Shown: in pieces, positions 50,903 to 60,089 of the stretch | Position numbering within the stretch: the stretch's first letter is position 1 | Layout: each line of letters begins with the position of its first letter | Source of the DNA: Limosilactobacillus pulli | GTDB lineage: Bacteria; Bacillota; Bacilli; Lactobacillales; Lactobacillaceae | Direction: 5' to 3' | Assembly (NCBI RefSeq): GCF_947381555.1 | Contig: NZ_CANCWQ010000003.1 | Location: 48,728-112,727 of the forward strand | Length of the DNA: 64,000 bases | Translations under genes and position numbers: made by a program | Notes under the pieces: generated by a model | The model's database searches: none | Seen by the model: only the letters and a program-made list of their open reading frames with translations | Told to the model about the DNA's origin: nothing

Positions 50903-51101
50903 GCTCTTTCACCTTTTCTTTGCAATAGTAACTAAATTATACCGAAAATCAGATCTATTTTAAACTGTCTGACCGTTGGCTGCAATTCAGTCGACACAAG
51001 TATAAAATTTTATCACAGATTATGATCGCTGTGGGGCTTTTAGCTGATTTGGGCTGGATGGCTTTCTTTTTTTCCCTTCTAAGTTTAAAATTGACCGGTA
51101 C

Positions 51102-51107
51102 TATAAT
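51102..51107 (+). promoter_or_regulatory. Probable -10 box of murT-gatD
   Basis: TATAAT, 33 bases before the murT ATG; no clear -35 box at the right spacing. The 237-base gap from tdk to murT holds nothing else recognisable. Confidence 0.4.
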
Positions 51108-51139
51108 AAGTTAAAAATTATTTTTCGAAAGGATTTTTT

Positions 51140-52477
51140 ATGTCACTGAAAAGCTCATTTGCTGAATTGGCTGGCCGCTCAAGCTACTGGTTTTTACATA
51201 CCTTCATGCACGGCGGCAGCTCTTTGCCTGGCAAGATTACTTTAAAATTGGATCCTGATATTCTGCAGTCATTTGCCAAAAAATATGATCTGGTTATCGT
51301 TACTGGAACCAATGGCAAGACCTTGACGACTGCCCTGAGCGTCCGCGTTCTGCGCGAAAAATACCATGATGTCTTGACCAACCCTACCGGATCGAACATG
51401 AAGCAGGGAATTGTCACGACTTTTATTACCGCGCCCAAGCCAAAGCAAAAAGGCCTGGCTGTCTTGGAAGTCGATGAGGCCAACGTTGCTATCGTTACTT
51501 CTTACATCACGCCAATTGCATTTGTCTTTACCAATATTTTTCGTGATCAAATGGATCGTTATGGCGAAATCTATACGACCTACGAAAAGATTCTCAAAGG
51601 CGTGCGCATGGCACCAAAGGCCACGATCATTGCCAATGGCGACGAACAGCTCTTCAATACGCAGGACCTACCCAATCCGGTAATCTACTATGGCTTTAAT
51701 CATGAGCATCATGATGATCTAAGAGCTCCCGCCAATACTGATGGCCTGCTGTGTCCTAAGTGTCAGCATATTCTGCACTACCACTTGATCACCTATGCTG
51801 GGTTGGGTGACTACTTCTGTCCACACTGCGGCTTTAAGCGGCCCAAGCTTGACTATGCCGTTACCAAGCTGGGCAAGCTGACGCCAACCAGCTCGACGTT
51901 TGAGCTCGATGGTCAGGAATACCGCATCGGCATCGGAGGCCTTTATAATATCTACAATGCCTTGGCAGCCTATGCTTTAGGCCGCTTTTTAGGCATCAGT
52001 CAGGTTCAGATCAAACACGCCTTTGAATCTGATGAGCGCGTCTTTGGCCGCCAAGAAGAGATTAATATCGATGGTAAAAAGACAACCTTGATTTTGGTTA
52101 AAAACCCGGTTGGACTCAATCAAGTACTCGACATGATTGAAACTGACCCCGAGCCATTCAGCTTTGCCTTCTTATTAAATGCCAACTATGCAGATGGGAT
52201 CGACACCAGCTGGATTTGGGACGGCGACTTTGAAAAGCTGACTCAACATGACATCAAGCAGTACATGACCGGCGGCGAACGCTACAAAGACATCACCACG
52301 CGGCTGACGATGGCCGGAGTCGACAATATCTGGAAAGAACCAGAACTTGCCAGCGTACTGACTAAAATCAAGGATCTGCCAACCGAGCACGTCTATATCT
52401 TAGCCAGCTATACGGCCGTCTTACAGCTGCGCAAACTGTTGGCCGAAAAAGGATACATTAAAGGAGGGATGGACTAA
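51140..52477 (+). CDS. murT: Lipid II isoglutaminyl synthase subunit MurT
   Basis: Mur-ligase-like subunit that, with GatD, amidates the alpha-carboxyl of D-Glu in lipid II, 445 residues. P-loop VTGTNGKTLTTALSVRVL near residues 54-71, FTNIFRDQMDRYGE, and a four-cysteine zinc ribbon (LCPKCQHIL and YFCPHCGF, near residues 204-235) that is specific to MurT. The C-terminal DUF1727 region holds the GatD contact. The stop overlaps the gatD start. Confidence 0.95.
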   Translation: MSLKSSFAELAGRSSYWFLHTFMHGGSSLPGKITLKLDPDILQSFAKKYDLVIVTGTNGKTLTTALSVRVLREKYHDVLTNPTGSNMKQGIVTTFITAPKPKQKGLAVLEVDEANVAIVTSYITPIAFVFTNIFRDQMDRYGEIYTTYEKILKGVRMAPKATIIANGDEQLFNTQDLPNPVIYYGFNHEHHDDLRAPANTDGLLCPKCQHILHYHLITYAGLGDYFCPHCGFKRPKLDYAVTKLGKLTPTSSTFELDGQEYRIGIGGLYNIYNALAAYALGRFLGISQVQIKHAFESDERVFGRQEEINIDGKKTTLILVKNPVGLNQVLDMIETDPEPFSFAFLLNANYADGIDTSWIWDGDFEKLTQHDIKQYMTGGERYKDITTRLTMAGVDNIWKEPELASVLTKIKDLPTEHVYILASYTAVLQLRKLLAEKGYIKGGMD

Positions 52478-53184
52478 TGACCAAGTACCATTTGAATCTG
52501 GCCCATCTTTATGGCGACCTGCTCAATACCTACAGCGACGTTGGCAATATTATCGCCCTGCGCTACTATGCCAAGCAAATGGATGCTGATATCGCCGTTA
52601 AGGTAATCAGTATTGACGATGAGTTTAATCCTGGCGAGTTTGACATTGCCTTATTTGGTGGTGGACAGGACTACGAACAGCTGGTAGTTTCAAAAGACCT
52701 ACCCAATAAACAGGCTGGGATCGCCAAGTTTATCAATGATGGCAAACCAATGCTGGCAATCTGCGGTGGCTATCAGCTGCTGGGGCACTATTATGTTGGG
52801 GCCAATGGCGAAAAGATTCCTGGTCTGGGTGTTTTGGATCACTATACTTTAAGCCAGGACCATAATCGTTTTATCGGCGACATTACCATTAAAAATGAAG
52901 AAACCGGTCAAGAATACCATGGTTTTGAAAATCACAATGGCAAGACCTATCTGGGCAAAGGCGAGCGTCCCCTTGGCAAGGTCGTTTCCGGTCATGGCAA
53001 CAATGGTGAAGACGGCAGTGAGGGCGCAATCTATAAAAACGTCTACTGCTCTTATTTCCATGGACCAATTTTGACGCGTAATGGCGAAATTGCTAAAAAG
53101 ATTCTGCTGGCGGCTCTGCATCACAAGTATCCCGAAGCTGATCTCAGCCAAGCAGAGGCTCTAAAGATCAAGCCGACCTTCTAG
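52477..53184 (+). CDS. gatD: Lipid II isoglutaminyl synthase glutaminase subunit GatD
   Basis: Class I glutamine amidotransferase-like subunit, 235 residues, releasing ammonia for MurT. Catalytic cysteine in PMLAICGGYQLLGHYY (near residue 94), histidine in YCSYFHGPIL (near residue 190), and LFGGGQDYEQ. The TAATG overlap with murT gives coupled translation, in keeping with a heterodimer. Confidence 0.96.
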   Translation: MTKYHLNLAHLYGDLLNTYSDVGNIIALRYYAKQMDADIAVKVISIDDEFNPGEFDIALFGGGQDYEQLVVSKDLPNKQAGIAKFINDGKPMLAICGGYQLLGHYYVGANGEKIPGLGVLDHYTLSQDHNRFIGDITIKNEETGQEYHGFENHNGKTYLGKGERPLGKVVSGHGNNGEDGSEGAIYKNVYCSYFHGPILTRNGEIAKKILLAALHHKYPEADLSQAEALKIKPTF

Positions 53185-53195
53185 TCAAAGGACTG

Positions 53196-53510
53196 ATGAA
53201 ATCAATGAATGCCGATCTTTATGCAACTTTGATCACAATTATCTTTATCATTGAAAGCTTTTGGGAGTTTCGTTTGTACGCCTGGCTGCGCGGCAACCAA
53301 AACCTGGCTGGCAGTCCTCAGCTGCAGCAGCGGCTTGCCAGCACCATGCGCATTGAAAGCAAATGGAACTGGGGCTCTTGGCTTTTGATCATTCTATTGT
53401 TGATCGCCCCCGACAGTTGGGTTCTCCCGTTTGGCTGTCTTTTAGTCTTATTTGAGACACTGGTCATCAAACGAATGGATAATCTGAAAAGCACCATGCA
53501 AAACCAATAA
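53196..53510 (+). CDS. Small membrane protein, unknown function
   Basis: 104 residues with two to three hydrophobic segments (LYATLITIIFIIESFWEFRL, WGSWLLIILLLIAP, VLPFGCLLVLFETLVI). It lies 11 bases after gatD and before a shared terminator, so it is probably cotranscribed with murT-gatD. Start could be either of two ATG codons 9 bases apart. No family recognised; the context hints at cell envelope. Confidence 0.65.
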   Translation: MKSMNADLYATLITIIFIIESFWEFRLYAWLRGNQNLAGSPQLQQRLASTMRIESKWNWGSWLLIILLLIAPDSWVLPFGCLLVLFETLVIKRMDNLKSTMQNQ

Positions 53511-53552
53511 AAAAAGCGTCACACAGCACTTTTGGCTGGGTGGCGCTTTTTA
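53509..53552. terminator. Bidirectional terminator
   Basis: AAAAAGCG...CACAGC stem with GGCTG-GTG-CGCTTTTT, T runs on both sides, between convergent genes. Confidence 0.82.
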
Positions 53553-53555
53553 TGA

Positions 53556-54575
53556 TTAAAGATCTTTTTCATTTAGATACGTAGCAAACAGACGATCTCG
53601 GGCATCTAAAAAGGCTTGATTCTCAGCACTTGGATGCACACGATTGGTCAAGACAATCATCCCTTGATCAGTCTGCTTGTCCAAAACCATCCATGTCCCC
53701 GTGTAGCCGGTATGCGAGATGACAAAATGCCGATCGTCGGTTTTAGAATGAAACAGTTTCCAGCCAAAGCTGCGTAGATGTTCACCATTCATTGGCGTTT
53801 GATCGTAAAAGAGGCTGGCGATCGTTTCTGGTTTGACCAGACCATTGAGATTGGTTTCTAACAGTGCATGGCTAAACTGCAAAAGATCGTCCAGCGTGGC
53901 AAACAAACCGGCACTGCCACAGTGTTTTCCTAAGACATAGGCCTTGGGATCGTGCGTCTGCCCACGAATCAGTCCGCGATCTTTTTTGATTTCAGTTGGT
54001 ACGCAGTTTTTTGGATCTGGAGCAAATGTGGCACTTTTTAGCTGCAACGGCTTTAAGATTCGTTCAGTGATGGCAGTTTGAACCGGCTCGCCTAAAATCT
54101 TTTCAGCAATCCAGCCCACATAGATCAGCCCCACATCAGCATAGCGGATCTGTTTGTTTAAGTTGGGACCTACCCGCAGCGTATCAAGCATTTCTTTGGT
54201 CAATTCATCGGCCGGTAATTCATCACGACGTGGAATGTAGCCTTCGATGCTGGACGTATGCGTAATCAAATTGCGAATCGTAGCCCGATCGTCATTGAGC
54301 TCTGGCAGCCAGTTGACAACTGGATCATCCCAGTCGAGCTGTCCTTCATCCTTTAACTGCATGATCAAGGGAATCGTACCAACGACTTTGGTCAATGAGG
54401 CCACGTCATAGAGCATGCCATCTTTTAAAGCTTCTTTTTGAGGCTGCAGCTGAGCCAATCCAGTCACGTTTTTTAAGGTTTCCTGTCCTTCAAAAATTGC
54501 CCAGCTGATGCCTGGCACAATGCCACTTTCAACCATGGTATTCAAGGATCGAATCGTGTTTTGATATGCGCGCAT
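53556..54575 (-). CDS. Serine hydrolase, beta-lactamase/class C fold
   Basis: 339 residues. Catalytic SxxK in DVASLTKVVG (near residue 60), Tyr motif in IRYADVGLIYVG, and a third motif HTG in VISHTGYTGTW. No signal peptide is visible, so it may act in the cytoplasm. The fold covers esterases, D-Ala carboxypeptidases and penicillin-binding-like proteins; the substrate cannot be assigned. AAAGGGG lies 7 bases before the ATG. Stands alone between a bidirectional terminator and the metA-like gene. Confidence 0.85.
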   Translation of the reverse strand: MRAYQNTIRSLNTMVESGIVPGISWAIFEGQETLKNVTGLAQLQPQKEALKDGMLYDVASLTKVVGTIPLIMQLKDEGQLDWDDPVVNWLPELNDDRATIRNLITHTSSIEGYIPRRDELPADELTKEMLDTLRVGPNLNKQIRYADVGLIYVGWIAEKILGEPVQTAITERILKPLQLKSATFAPDPKNCVPTEIKKDRGLIRGQTHDPKAYVLGKHCGSAGLFATLDDLLQFSHALLETNLNGLVKPETIASLFYDQTPMNGEHLRSFGWKLFHSKTDDRHFVISHTGYTGTWMVLDKQTDQGMIVLTNRVHPSAENQAFLDARDRLFATYLNEKDL

Positions 54576-54643
54576 ATTTTTAGCCCCTTTGCTTTGATTC
54601 GGCTTTTATTCTAACACATCAGCTGCCAATTAATAATGAATCA

Positions 54644-55486
54644 TCAGCCGGCCAAGCCGTTCAGCCAGTTGCGATAAAGCAAAATACCGGGTTGGCGCCA
54701 GGAGTAATCGATATCGTGGCATTTTTGATCGATGTAGTAATTTTTGGGTGGCTGAATCGTCAAGCCCTTTTGCTGGTCGCGCCGATATTCATTGTCCAAG
54801 GTATCGGCACTGTATTCAGGATGCCCAGTAATATAAATCGAGCGACCATGATCAGCTTGATAGATCAAAGGGTCGATGGTCTGGTTGGCAACCAGCACTT
54901 GCAGACCGTTTGGCAGCTTTTTAGGTATTTGAACCTCAGTATGACGTGACTGGGGAATCTTGATCGTTGCCAAATCCTTTAAAAGCGGCGACTGACGATT
55001 GCACGCAATTCCTTGATAGACGCCAAAAATCTTATGGTCGATTTTTTGCTTTGGCAGACCAAAATCGTTCCAAAGTCCCGCCTGAGCCGCCCAGCACTCA
55101 TAGATGATCGATTTAACATGACTATGTGCCCATTTGACGATCTGTTTAAACTCATCCCAGTAGTCGACCGCCTCAAATGGCAAACATTCAACCGGAGCTC
55201 CCGTAATAATCAAACCATCAAAACAGCGCTTGCGAATCTGATCCAAACAGACATAATGCTGCTTGATTTTTTGACCATCGGCATGCCGAAAACGATGCGT
55301 GGCCGGATATAAAAACGTCACCGTGCAATCGATGCCCGTTTCACGCAAGCGCTGGAGAAACTGCCATTCGGTTGCCTCTTTAGTCGGCATCAGATTCAAG
55401 ATCAGAATTTCTTTTGGATTGATTACTGCTTCATTATGCCAACGTGATGATAATTTTAATAAGCCATTGCGTGCATTGACTGTCAT
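54644..55486 (-). CDS. Homoserine O-acetyltransferase (MetA family)
   Basis: 280 residues of the MetA acyltransferase family, first step of methionine synthesis from homoserine. Catalytic cysteine in IYECWAAQAGLW, histidine-glutamate pair in ITGHPEYSADTLD. The specificity position in IITGAPVECLPFEAVDYW is Glu, as in acetyl-CoA-dependent members; Gly there marks succinyl-CoA users. The N-terminus is about 25 residues shorter than E. coli MetA. Some lactobacillus relatives may act on serine, but the Met T-box upstream supports methionine synthesis. Confidence 0.85.
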   Translation of the reverse strand: MTVNARNGLLKLSSRWHNEAVINPKEILILNLMPTKEATEWQFLQRLRETGIDCTVTFLYPATHRFRHADGQKIKQHYVCLDQIRKRCFDGLIITGAPVECLPFEAVDYWDEFKQIVKWAHSHVKSIIYECWAAQAGLWNDFGLPKQKIDHKIFGVYQGIACNRQSPLLKDLATIKIPQSRHTEVQIPKKLPNGLQVLVANQTIDPLIYQADHGRSIYITGHPEYSADTLDNEYRRDQQKGLTIQPPKNYYIDQKCHDIDYSWRQPGILLYRNWLNGLAG

Positions 55487-55515
55487 GATGATGCCTCCTA
55501 AATCATTGGTAAATA

Positions 55516-55812
55516 AAAAACGTCTTCATCCCGATTTCCTGGTCAATCTAGGAAATCATGGGACGAAGGCGTTTCGTGGTACCACCCAATTTCACTGCCA
55601 CTTCACAATGACAGCCTCATTCAGTACGAATATACTGGGCGAGATATCGGTCGCTTACCGGCTCAGGTAGCCTTTTGACCCCTGAACGAACTCCGAGCTC
55701 ATCTTCAATCATTACTGATCGATCCGCTTTCACCTAACCGGACTCTCTTTGACGACCCATCCTGATCTACTCTTCTCATCAATGTTCTAATTTTTTGTGT
55801 TATTTTTTAATC
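55516..55812 (-). promoter_or_regulatory. T-box riboswitch, methionine specifier (AUG)
   Basis: Leader of the metA-family gene. Stem I carries AGAGTAG on the left, and the specifier loop is GAA-G-AUG-A with AUG at 55702-55700. T-box core GGGTGGTACCACG (55587-55575); the terminator at 55575-55516 has AACGCCTTCGTCCC with GGGATGAAGACGTT and an inner GATTTCCTAG/CAGGAAATC-type stem, then six T. Discriminator contact U matches A73. Confidence 0.92.
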
Positions 55813-55819
55813 GATTATT

Positions 55820-55847
55820 AATTTAACATCTTTTAAGCAAAAGTCAA
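55820..55847 (-). promoter_or_regulatory. Promoter of the metA-family gene
   Basis: TTGACT (55847-55842), 16-base spacer, TAAATT (55825-55820) on the minus strand, immediately before T-box stem I and 10 bases past the exporter gene stop. Confidence 0.6.
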
Positions 55848-55857
55848 GTACTAAGCG

Positions 55858-57699
55858 CTAGATCTGATTACCTAAAAACTGACTGTTGTACAGATCAGCA
55901 TAAAAGCCGTTCTTGGCCATCAAAGTCTTGTGATTGCCAGTTTCAATAATCCGACCATGATTCATAACGATAATCTGCTCAGCATTACGAATCGTTGACA
56001 ATCGGTGAGCTACGACAAAGCTGGTTCGATTTTGCTGGATATCGTTCATCGCATTTTGAATCAATGATTCGGTCCGTGTATCAACCGAGCTGGTGGCCTC
56101 ATCCAAGATCAAAATCTCTGGGTTGGCCAAAAATGCCCGTGCAATCGTCAAAAGCTGACGCTGACCTTGTGAAATATTGGAGGCTGATTCATCCAAAACC
56201 GTCTGATAGCCATCTGGCAGCTCACGAATAAAACTGTCGGCATATGCCAGTTTGGCTGCTTGATAAACTTCTTCTTCAGTTGCGTTTTCACGGCCATATT
56301 TGATGTTATCAAAGATCGTCCCTTTAAACAGCCAGGTATCCTGTAGCACCATGGCGATGTGCGTTCGCAATTGACTGCGGGTCATCGTGCGCGTATCGTG
56401 ACCATCAAGATAGATGTGGCCGCCCTTGACGTCATAAAAACGCTCCAAAAGGTTGATGATCGTTGACTTACCGGCCCCGGTTGGACCAACAATTGCCACC
56501 ATGTGATTGGCAGGTGCCTTAAGATTAAAATCTTGGATCAGCGGCTCATCGTTATAGCTGAACTGCACGTCTTTAAATTCAATTTTAGGATGTTCAGTTC
56601 CAGGCAGTGGTTGATCCTCCAACAGGTGCTCATCCATTTCTGGTGCGTCCAATACCTCAAAGATTCGTTCAGCTGAAGCAACCGTCTGCTGAATCGTGCT
56701 GCTTAAGTTGGCAATCTGAGTCAAGGGCTGGGAGAACTGATTGGTGTACTGCAAAAATGCCTGTACGTTCCCCAGCGTAATCTGACCATGAATGACCTGC
56801 AAGGCCCCGATGACAGCAACCAACAGATAGCCAACGTTTTTAATGCAGTTCATTAATGGGAAGATCAAAATTGAAAAGAACTGAGCCAGCCAAGCAGAAT
56901 GATAGTACTTCTCGTTTTTCTGGGCAAACTTGGCCTCTTCGTCAGCCTCATGATTAAACGTGCGCACGATGGTCTGCCCAGCAAACGTTTCTTCAACCTG
57001 TGCATTGATCTTACCAAGTTCTTCTTGCTGCGTGCTGAACAATCGCTGAGCTCGCGGTGCCACCAGCCCGACAACACCTAGACTTAAAGGTACAATGACC
57101 AACGCCACAATCGTTAGTTTCCAGCTGATGGTCAGCATCAATGCCAGCACCCCGACAAACGTGATCACACTGGTAATCATTTGAATCAGACTCTGCTGCA
57201 GGGTGGTAGCAATGTTATCCATATCATTGACCATCCGACTCATCAGATCACCATTGCTGTGGGTATCGTAAAACTTAACCGGGACAACTTTCATCTTGGC
57301 TTTAACGTCGCGGCGCAGATTGTAGACGACCTTTTGCGAGATGTTGGTCATGATGACCTGTTGAGCCAGACTGAAAAGTCCTGAAAACAAATAAAGCAAG
57401 ACAACGATTACGGCAATATGCTTAATCTTGTCAAAGTCAATTGGCAAAGCACTCAGATGGTGGCCGGCCTTCATTTGGGCATAGCCCTTCATCATTCCTT
57501 CATAGATCGTCGTAGTTGCCTGACCTAAAATCTTTGGTGAGATAATCGACAAAACAACTGAGATGATGGCTAAGATGATAGAAGCAATCATCCCCCATGC
57601 CCAAGGTCGCAGATAAGAAACCAGACGACCGGTCGTTCCCCAGAAATCCTGAGCCTTGGCAGCCTTGCCGCGTGGTCCGCCATGTGATCCTCTACGCAT
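55858..57699 (-). CDS. Heterodimeric ABC exporter subunit, canonical ATPase half
   Basis: Membrane domain (six helices, about residues 40-340) fused to an ATPase domain, 613 residues. Walker A VGPTGAGKSTIINLL, signature NISQGQRQLL, Walker B ILILDEATSSVD with catalytic Glu, H-loop VAHRLST. The second ATG (MRRGSHGG) fits the GGAAGGGG site better and overlaps the upstream partner by 8 bases. With its partner it resembles LmrCD/EfrAB/TM287-288 multidrug exporters. Substrate unknown; MarR control fits drug or toxic-compound export. Confidence 0.9.
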   Translation of the reverse strand: MRRGSHGGPRGKAAKAQDFWGTTGRLVSYLRPWAWGMIASIILAIISVVLSIISPKILGQATTTIYEGMMKGYAQMKAGHHLSALPIDFDKIKHIAVIVVLLYLFSGLFSLAQQVIMTNISQKVVYNLRRDVKAKMKVVPVKFYDTHSNGDLMSRMVNDMDNIATTLQQSLIQMITSVITFVGVLALMLTISWKLTIVALVIVPLSLGVVGLVAPRAQRLFSTQQEELGKINAQVEETFAGQTIVRTFNHEADEEAKFAQKNEKYYHSAWLAQFFSILIFPLMNCIKNVGYLLVAVIGALQVIHGQITLGNVQAFLQYTNQFSQPLTQIANLSSTIQQTVASAERIFEVLDAPEMDEHLLEDQPLPGTEHPKIEFKDVQFSYNDEPLIQDFNLKAPANHMVAIVGPTGAGKSTIINLLERFYDVKGGHIYLDGHDTRTMTRSQLRTHIAMVLQDTWLFKGTIFDNIKYGRENATEEEVYQAAKLAYADSFIRELPDGYQTVLDESASNISQGQRQLLTIARAFLANPEILILDEATSSVDTRTESLIQNAMNDIQQNRTSFVVAHRLSTIRNAEQIIVMNHGRIIETGNHKTLMAKNGFYADLYNSQFLGNQI

Positions 57700-59434
57700 G
57701 AGCTCCATCCCCTTCCTGAATCTGTGAGCGCAAAATCTGTTGATAGGTTGGGTTGTTGGCCTTTAATTCAGCATGTGTGCCTTGACCAACGACGTGTCCT
57801 TCATCCAATACTAAAATCAAGTCGGCATCGGCAACCGTCGAGATTCGCTGAGCCACGATTACCGTTACGGCCTGCTTGATCTGAGGATCGTCTTTTAATG
57901 CCATTCGCAGCTGAGCATCGGTCTTAAAGTCCAAAGCCGAAAATGAGTCATCAAAAATATAAATTGAGGCTTTTTTGATGATTGTTCGAGCGATCGCCAG
58001 TCGCTGCCGCTGACCACCCGAGAAGTTGCTCCCGTTTTGCTCCACGATGGCATCCAGACCACCGGCTTCTCTAACGAAATCAGCCGCCCGCGCAACCTCT
58101 AAAGCATGCCACATCTGTTCGTCGTCTGCCTGATCATTGCCAAACTGCAGATTGCTGCGAACCGTTCCTGTAAACAAGACGGCTTTTTGCTGCGTGATCG
58201 AGATCAGACTGTGTAAATCGTGCTGGCTGAGCCGCTCAATTGGCTGATCATTGACTTTGATCTCGCCTTTTTCAATCTCCAAGAGCCGTGGAATCAGATT
58301 TACCAAGGTTGACTTGCCTGAACCTGTTCCGCCAATGATCGCTAGCGTCTGTCCTGCCTTAACCTTAAAATTGAGGTCGGCCAATGCCAGTCTTTCGGCC
58401 CCATGATAGCGAAAGTCAACATGATCAAAGCTCAATGAGGCTGGCTTGGTCTGATCCAATGGCAGCAACTGATCTTTTGGTGCATCATGGATGCTGATTG
58501 GCTTTTCCAAGACCTCATTGACCCGGACTGCAGAAGCCTGCGCCCGCGGAACAAAGACAAAAATCATCGAAAGCATCATGAAGCTGATCAAAATCATTAC
58601 GGCATAGCTTAAAAATGCGATTAAATCACCGACTTCCATCGTCATGTTTGCAATCAGATGACTGCCCATCCAGATGATGCTGACGTTGGTCAAGCTCAAA
58701 ATCAAAGTCATAACCGGAAACATCAGTGAAACCAGCGTAAAGGCCTTGATCCCGGTATCCGTGTAGTCACGATTGGCATGTTTAAAGCGTTCTTGTTCGT
58801 AATCATCTTGGTTAAAGGCCCGAATTACTCGTACACCGGTCAAACCTTCTCTAAAAATCAAATTAATCCGGTCAGTCTTTTTTTGAATACTCTTAAATAA
58901 CGGCGTAGCCATCGACATGATAATCACGATAACCACCGCCAGAATCGGCAGACTGATCAAAAAGATCTTGGTCAGCCTTGGCTCACGCTGGTAGGCCAAA
59001 AAACAAGCCGCTACCAGCATGATTGGGGATTGAATCATCATTCGAAGCATCTGGACGATCACGTTTTGAATCTGAACCACGTCATTGGTTGAACGCGTAA
59101 TTAAAGATGAGGTCCCCAGCTCTGACATCTCACGCTCCGAAAAACGAAAGACGCGCTGATAAATCTGGGCCCGCAGATTCTTGCCGACCTTCATTGCCTG
59201 CGTAGCCGCAAAATAAATATTGCCAAGGGCCATCAACAAACCAATCAAGGCAACGCCCATCATAATCCAGCCTTCATGAGTAATAAACGGCAGATCCTGT
59301 TTGACCACCCCACGATTGATGATTTCTGAAGTCAATGTGGGAATCGTCAAATCACAGACAACCTGGCCGACCATAAATAAAAATGCTAAGACTACGGCCC
59401 ACCATTGCAGGTTGCGTTTGGCAATCTTAATCAT
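57692..59434 (-). CDS. Heterodimeric ABC exporter subunit, degenerate-site half
   Basis: 580 residues: six membrane helices then an ATPase domain. Walker A IGGTGSGKSTLVNLI, signature NFSGGQRQRL, but Walker B reads IYIFDDSFSALD, where Asp replaces the catalytic Glu. This marks the weak ATP site typical of LmrC/BmrC-like partners. The start MIKIAKRN, 10 bases after AAGAAGG, overlaps the MarR gene by 8 bases, so all three genes are coupled. Confidence 0.9.
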   Translation of the reverse strand: MIKIAKRNLQWWAVVLAFLFMVGQVVCDLTIPTLTSEIINRGVVKQDLPFITHEGWIMMGVALIGLLMALGNIYFAATQAMKVGKNLRAQIYQRVFRFSEREMSELGTSSLITRSTNDVVQIQNVIVQMLRMMIQSPIMLVAACFLAYQREPRLTKIFLISLPILAVVIVIIMSMATPLFKSIQKKTDRINLIFREGLTGVRVIRAFNQDDYEQERFKHANRDYTDTGIKAFTLVSLMFPVMTLILSLTNVSIIWMGSHLIANMTMEVGDLIAFLSYAVMILISFMMLSMIFVFVPRAQASAVRVNEVLEKPISIHDAPKDQLLPLDQTKPASLSFDHVDFRYHGAERLALADLNFKVKAGQTLAIIGGTGSGKSTLVNLIPRLLEIEKGEIKVNDQPIERLSQHDLHSLISITQQKAVLFTGTVRSNLQFGNDQADDEQMWHALEVARAADFVREAGGLDAIVEQNGSNFSGGQRQRLAIARTIIKKASIYIFDDSFSALDFKTDAQLRMALKDDPQIKQAVTVIVAQRISTVADADLILVLDEGHVVGQGTHAELKANNPTYQQILRSQIQEGDGAHA

Positions 59435-59876
59435 GACAATTTTCACCTTCTTTTGTTAATTGTGTTTTGATGTTTTGATCGATCTTTAAAAGCAGTCTAT
59501 TAAACTCTTCTTTTTCTTCTGGGTTCAGCGTGCCGAACAGCATATTACAAAATCGTTCATGGCGTTGGTGATTTTCTTTTGCCAGCTCAACACCGGTTTT
59601 AGTCAACTGCACATGAATAACACGTTTATCACTTTCGTCTCGCTTGCGCTTGATCAAGTCGTCTCTTTCCATCCGAGCCAAAATCTCGGTCATCGATCCC
59701 GGTTTGATCTGTGCTAGATTGGCCAGTTCACGCTGCGAGATATTCTCATGCTTTGACAATAAAAACAAGACGCGTCCTTGGCCATGAAAACCGCGCTGTT
59801 TGGGCTTGGAAGCCATTCGAATGTCCATGCCCACTAAAAACATGTGTCCGAACAGCATTTCATCGCTAATTGCCAT
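59427..59876 (-). CDS. MarR-family transcriptional regulator
   Basis: 149 residues with a winged helix-turn-helix (LSKHENISQRELANLAQIKPGSMTEILARMERDDLIKRKRDESDKR, in parts, residues 45-90). AGGAGGGAATGAA precedes the ATG. First gene of the exporter operon; a 41-base palindrome covers the region just upstream, most simply its own operator. It probably represses the operon until a ligand, perhaps an exported compound, binds. Confidence 0.9.
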   Translation of the reverse strand: MAISDEMLFGHMFLVGMDIRMASKPKQRGFHGQGRVLFLLSKHENISQRELANLAQIKPGSMTEILARMERDDLIKRKRDESDKRVIHVQLTKTGVELAKENHQRHERFCNMLFGTLNPEEKEEFNRLLLKIDQNIKTQLTKEGENCHD

Positions 59877-59892
59877 TTCATTCCCTCCTATA

Positions 59893-59933
59893 AAAATCGT
59901 TAGGTACATAACAGTTATGTACCTAACGATTTT
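59893..59933. promoter_or_regulatory. 41-base perfect palindrome, likely MarR operator
   Basis: Arms of 20 bases (AAAATCGTTAGGTACATAAC) are perfectly complementary around a central A. The sequence lies 17 bases before the MarR start codon, and its distal arm overlaps TATAAA, a possible -10 box. In RNA it would also form a very stable hairpin next to the ribosome site. Confidence 0.8.
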
Positions 59934-59999
59934 ATAGTCTACTCTTATTCTTGGAATCGTCAAGCAGTTTTTAGCTGATTTGAGGCCTTTTTAGAGATA

Positions 60000-60030
60000 G
60001 AAAAGGCACCCGCATAAAACGGATGCCTTC
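60000..60030 (-). terminator. Distal terminator after the lipoprotein gene
   Basis: AAGGCA-CCG stem with CGG-TGCCTT, one mismatch, T-rich tail on the minus strand. Confidence 0.6.
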
Positions 60031-60039
60031 ACTGAGCAA

Positions 60040-60084
60040 AAAACCATTGCCAATCGTCCAGCGTTCATGACCATTGGCAATGAC
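60040..60084 (-). terminator. Proximal terminator after the lipoprotein gene
   Basis: CATTGCCAAT/ATTGGCAATG perfect stem, 18-base loop, six T on the minus strand, 6 bases past the stop codon. Together with the hairpin at 60000-60030 it makes a tandem terminator. Confidence 0.8.
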
Positions 60085-60089
60085 AATAT

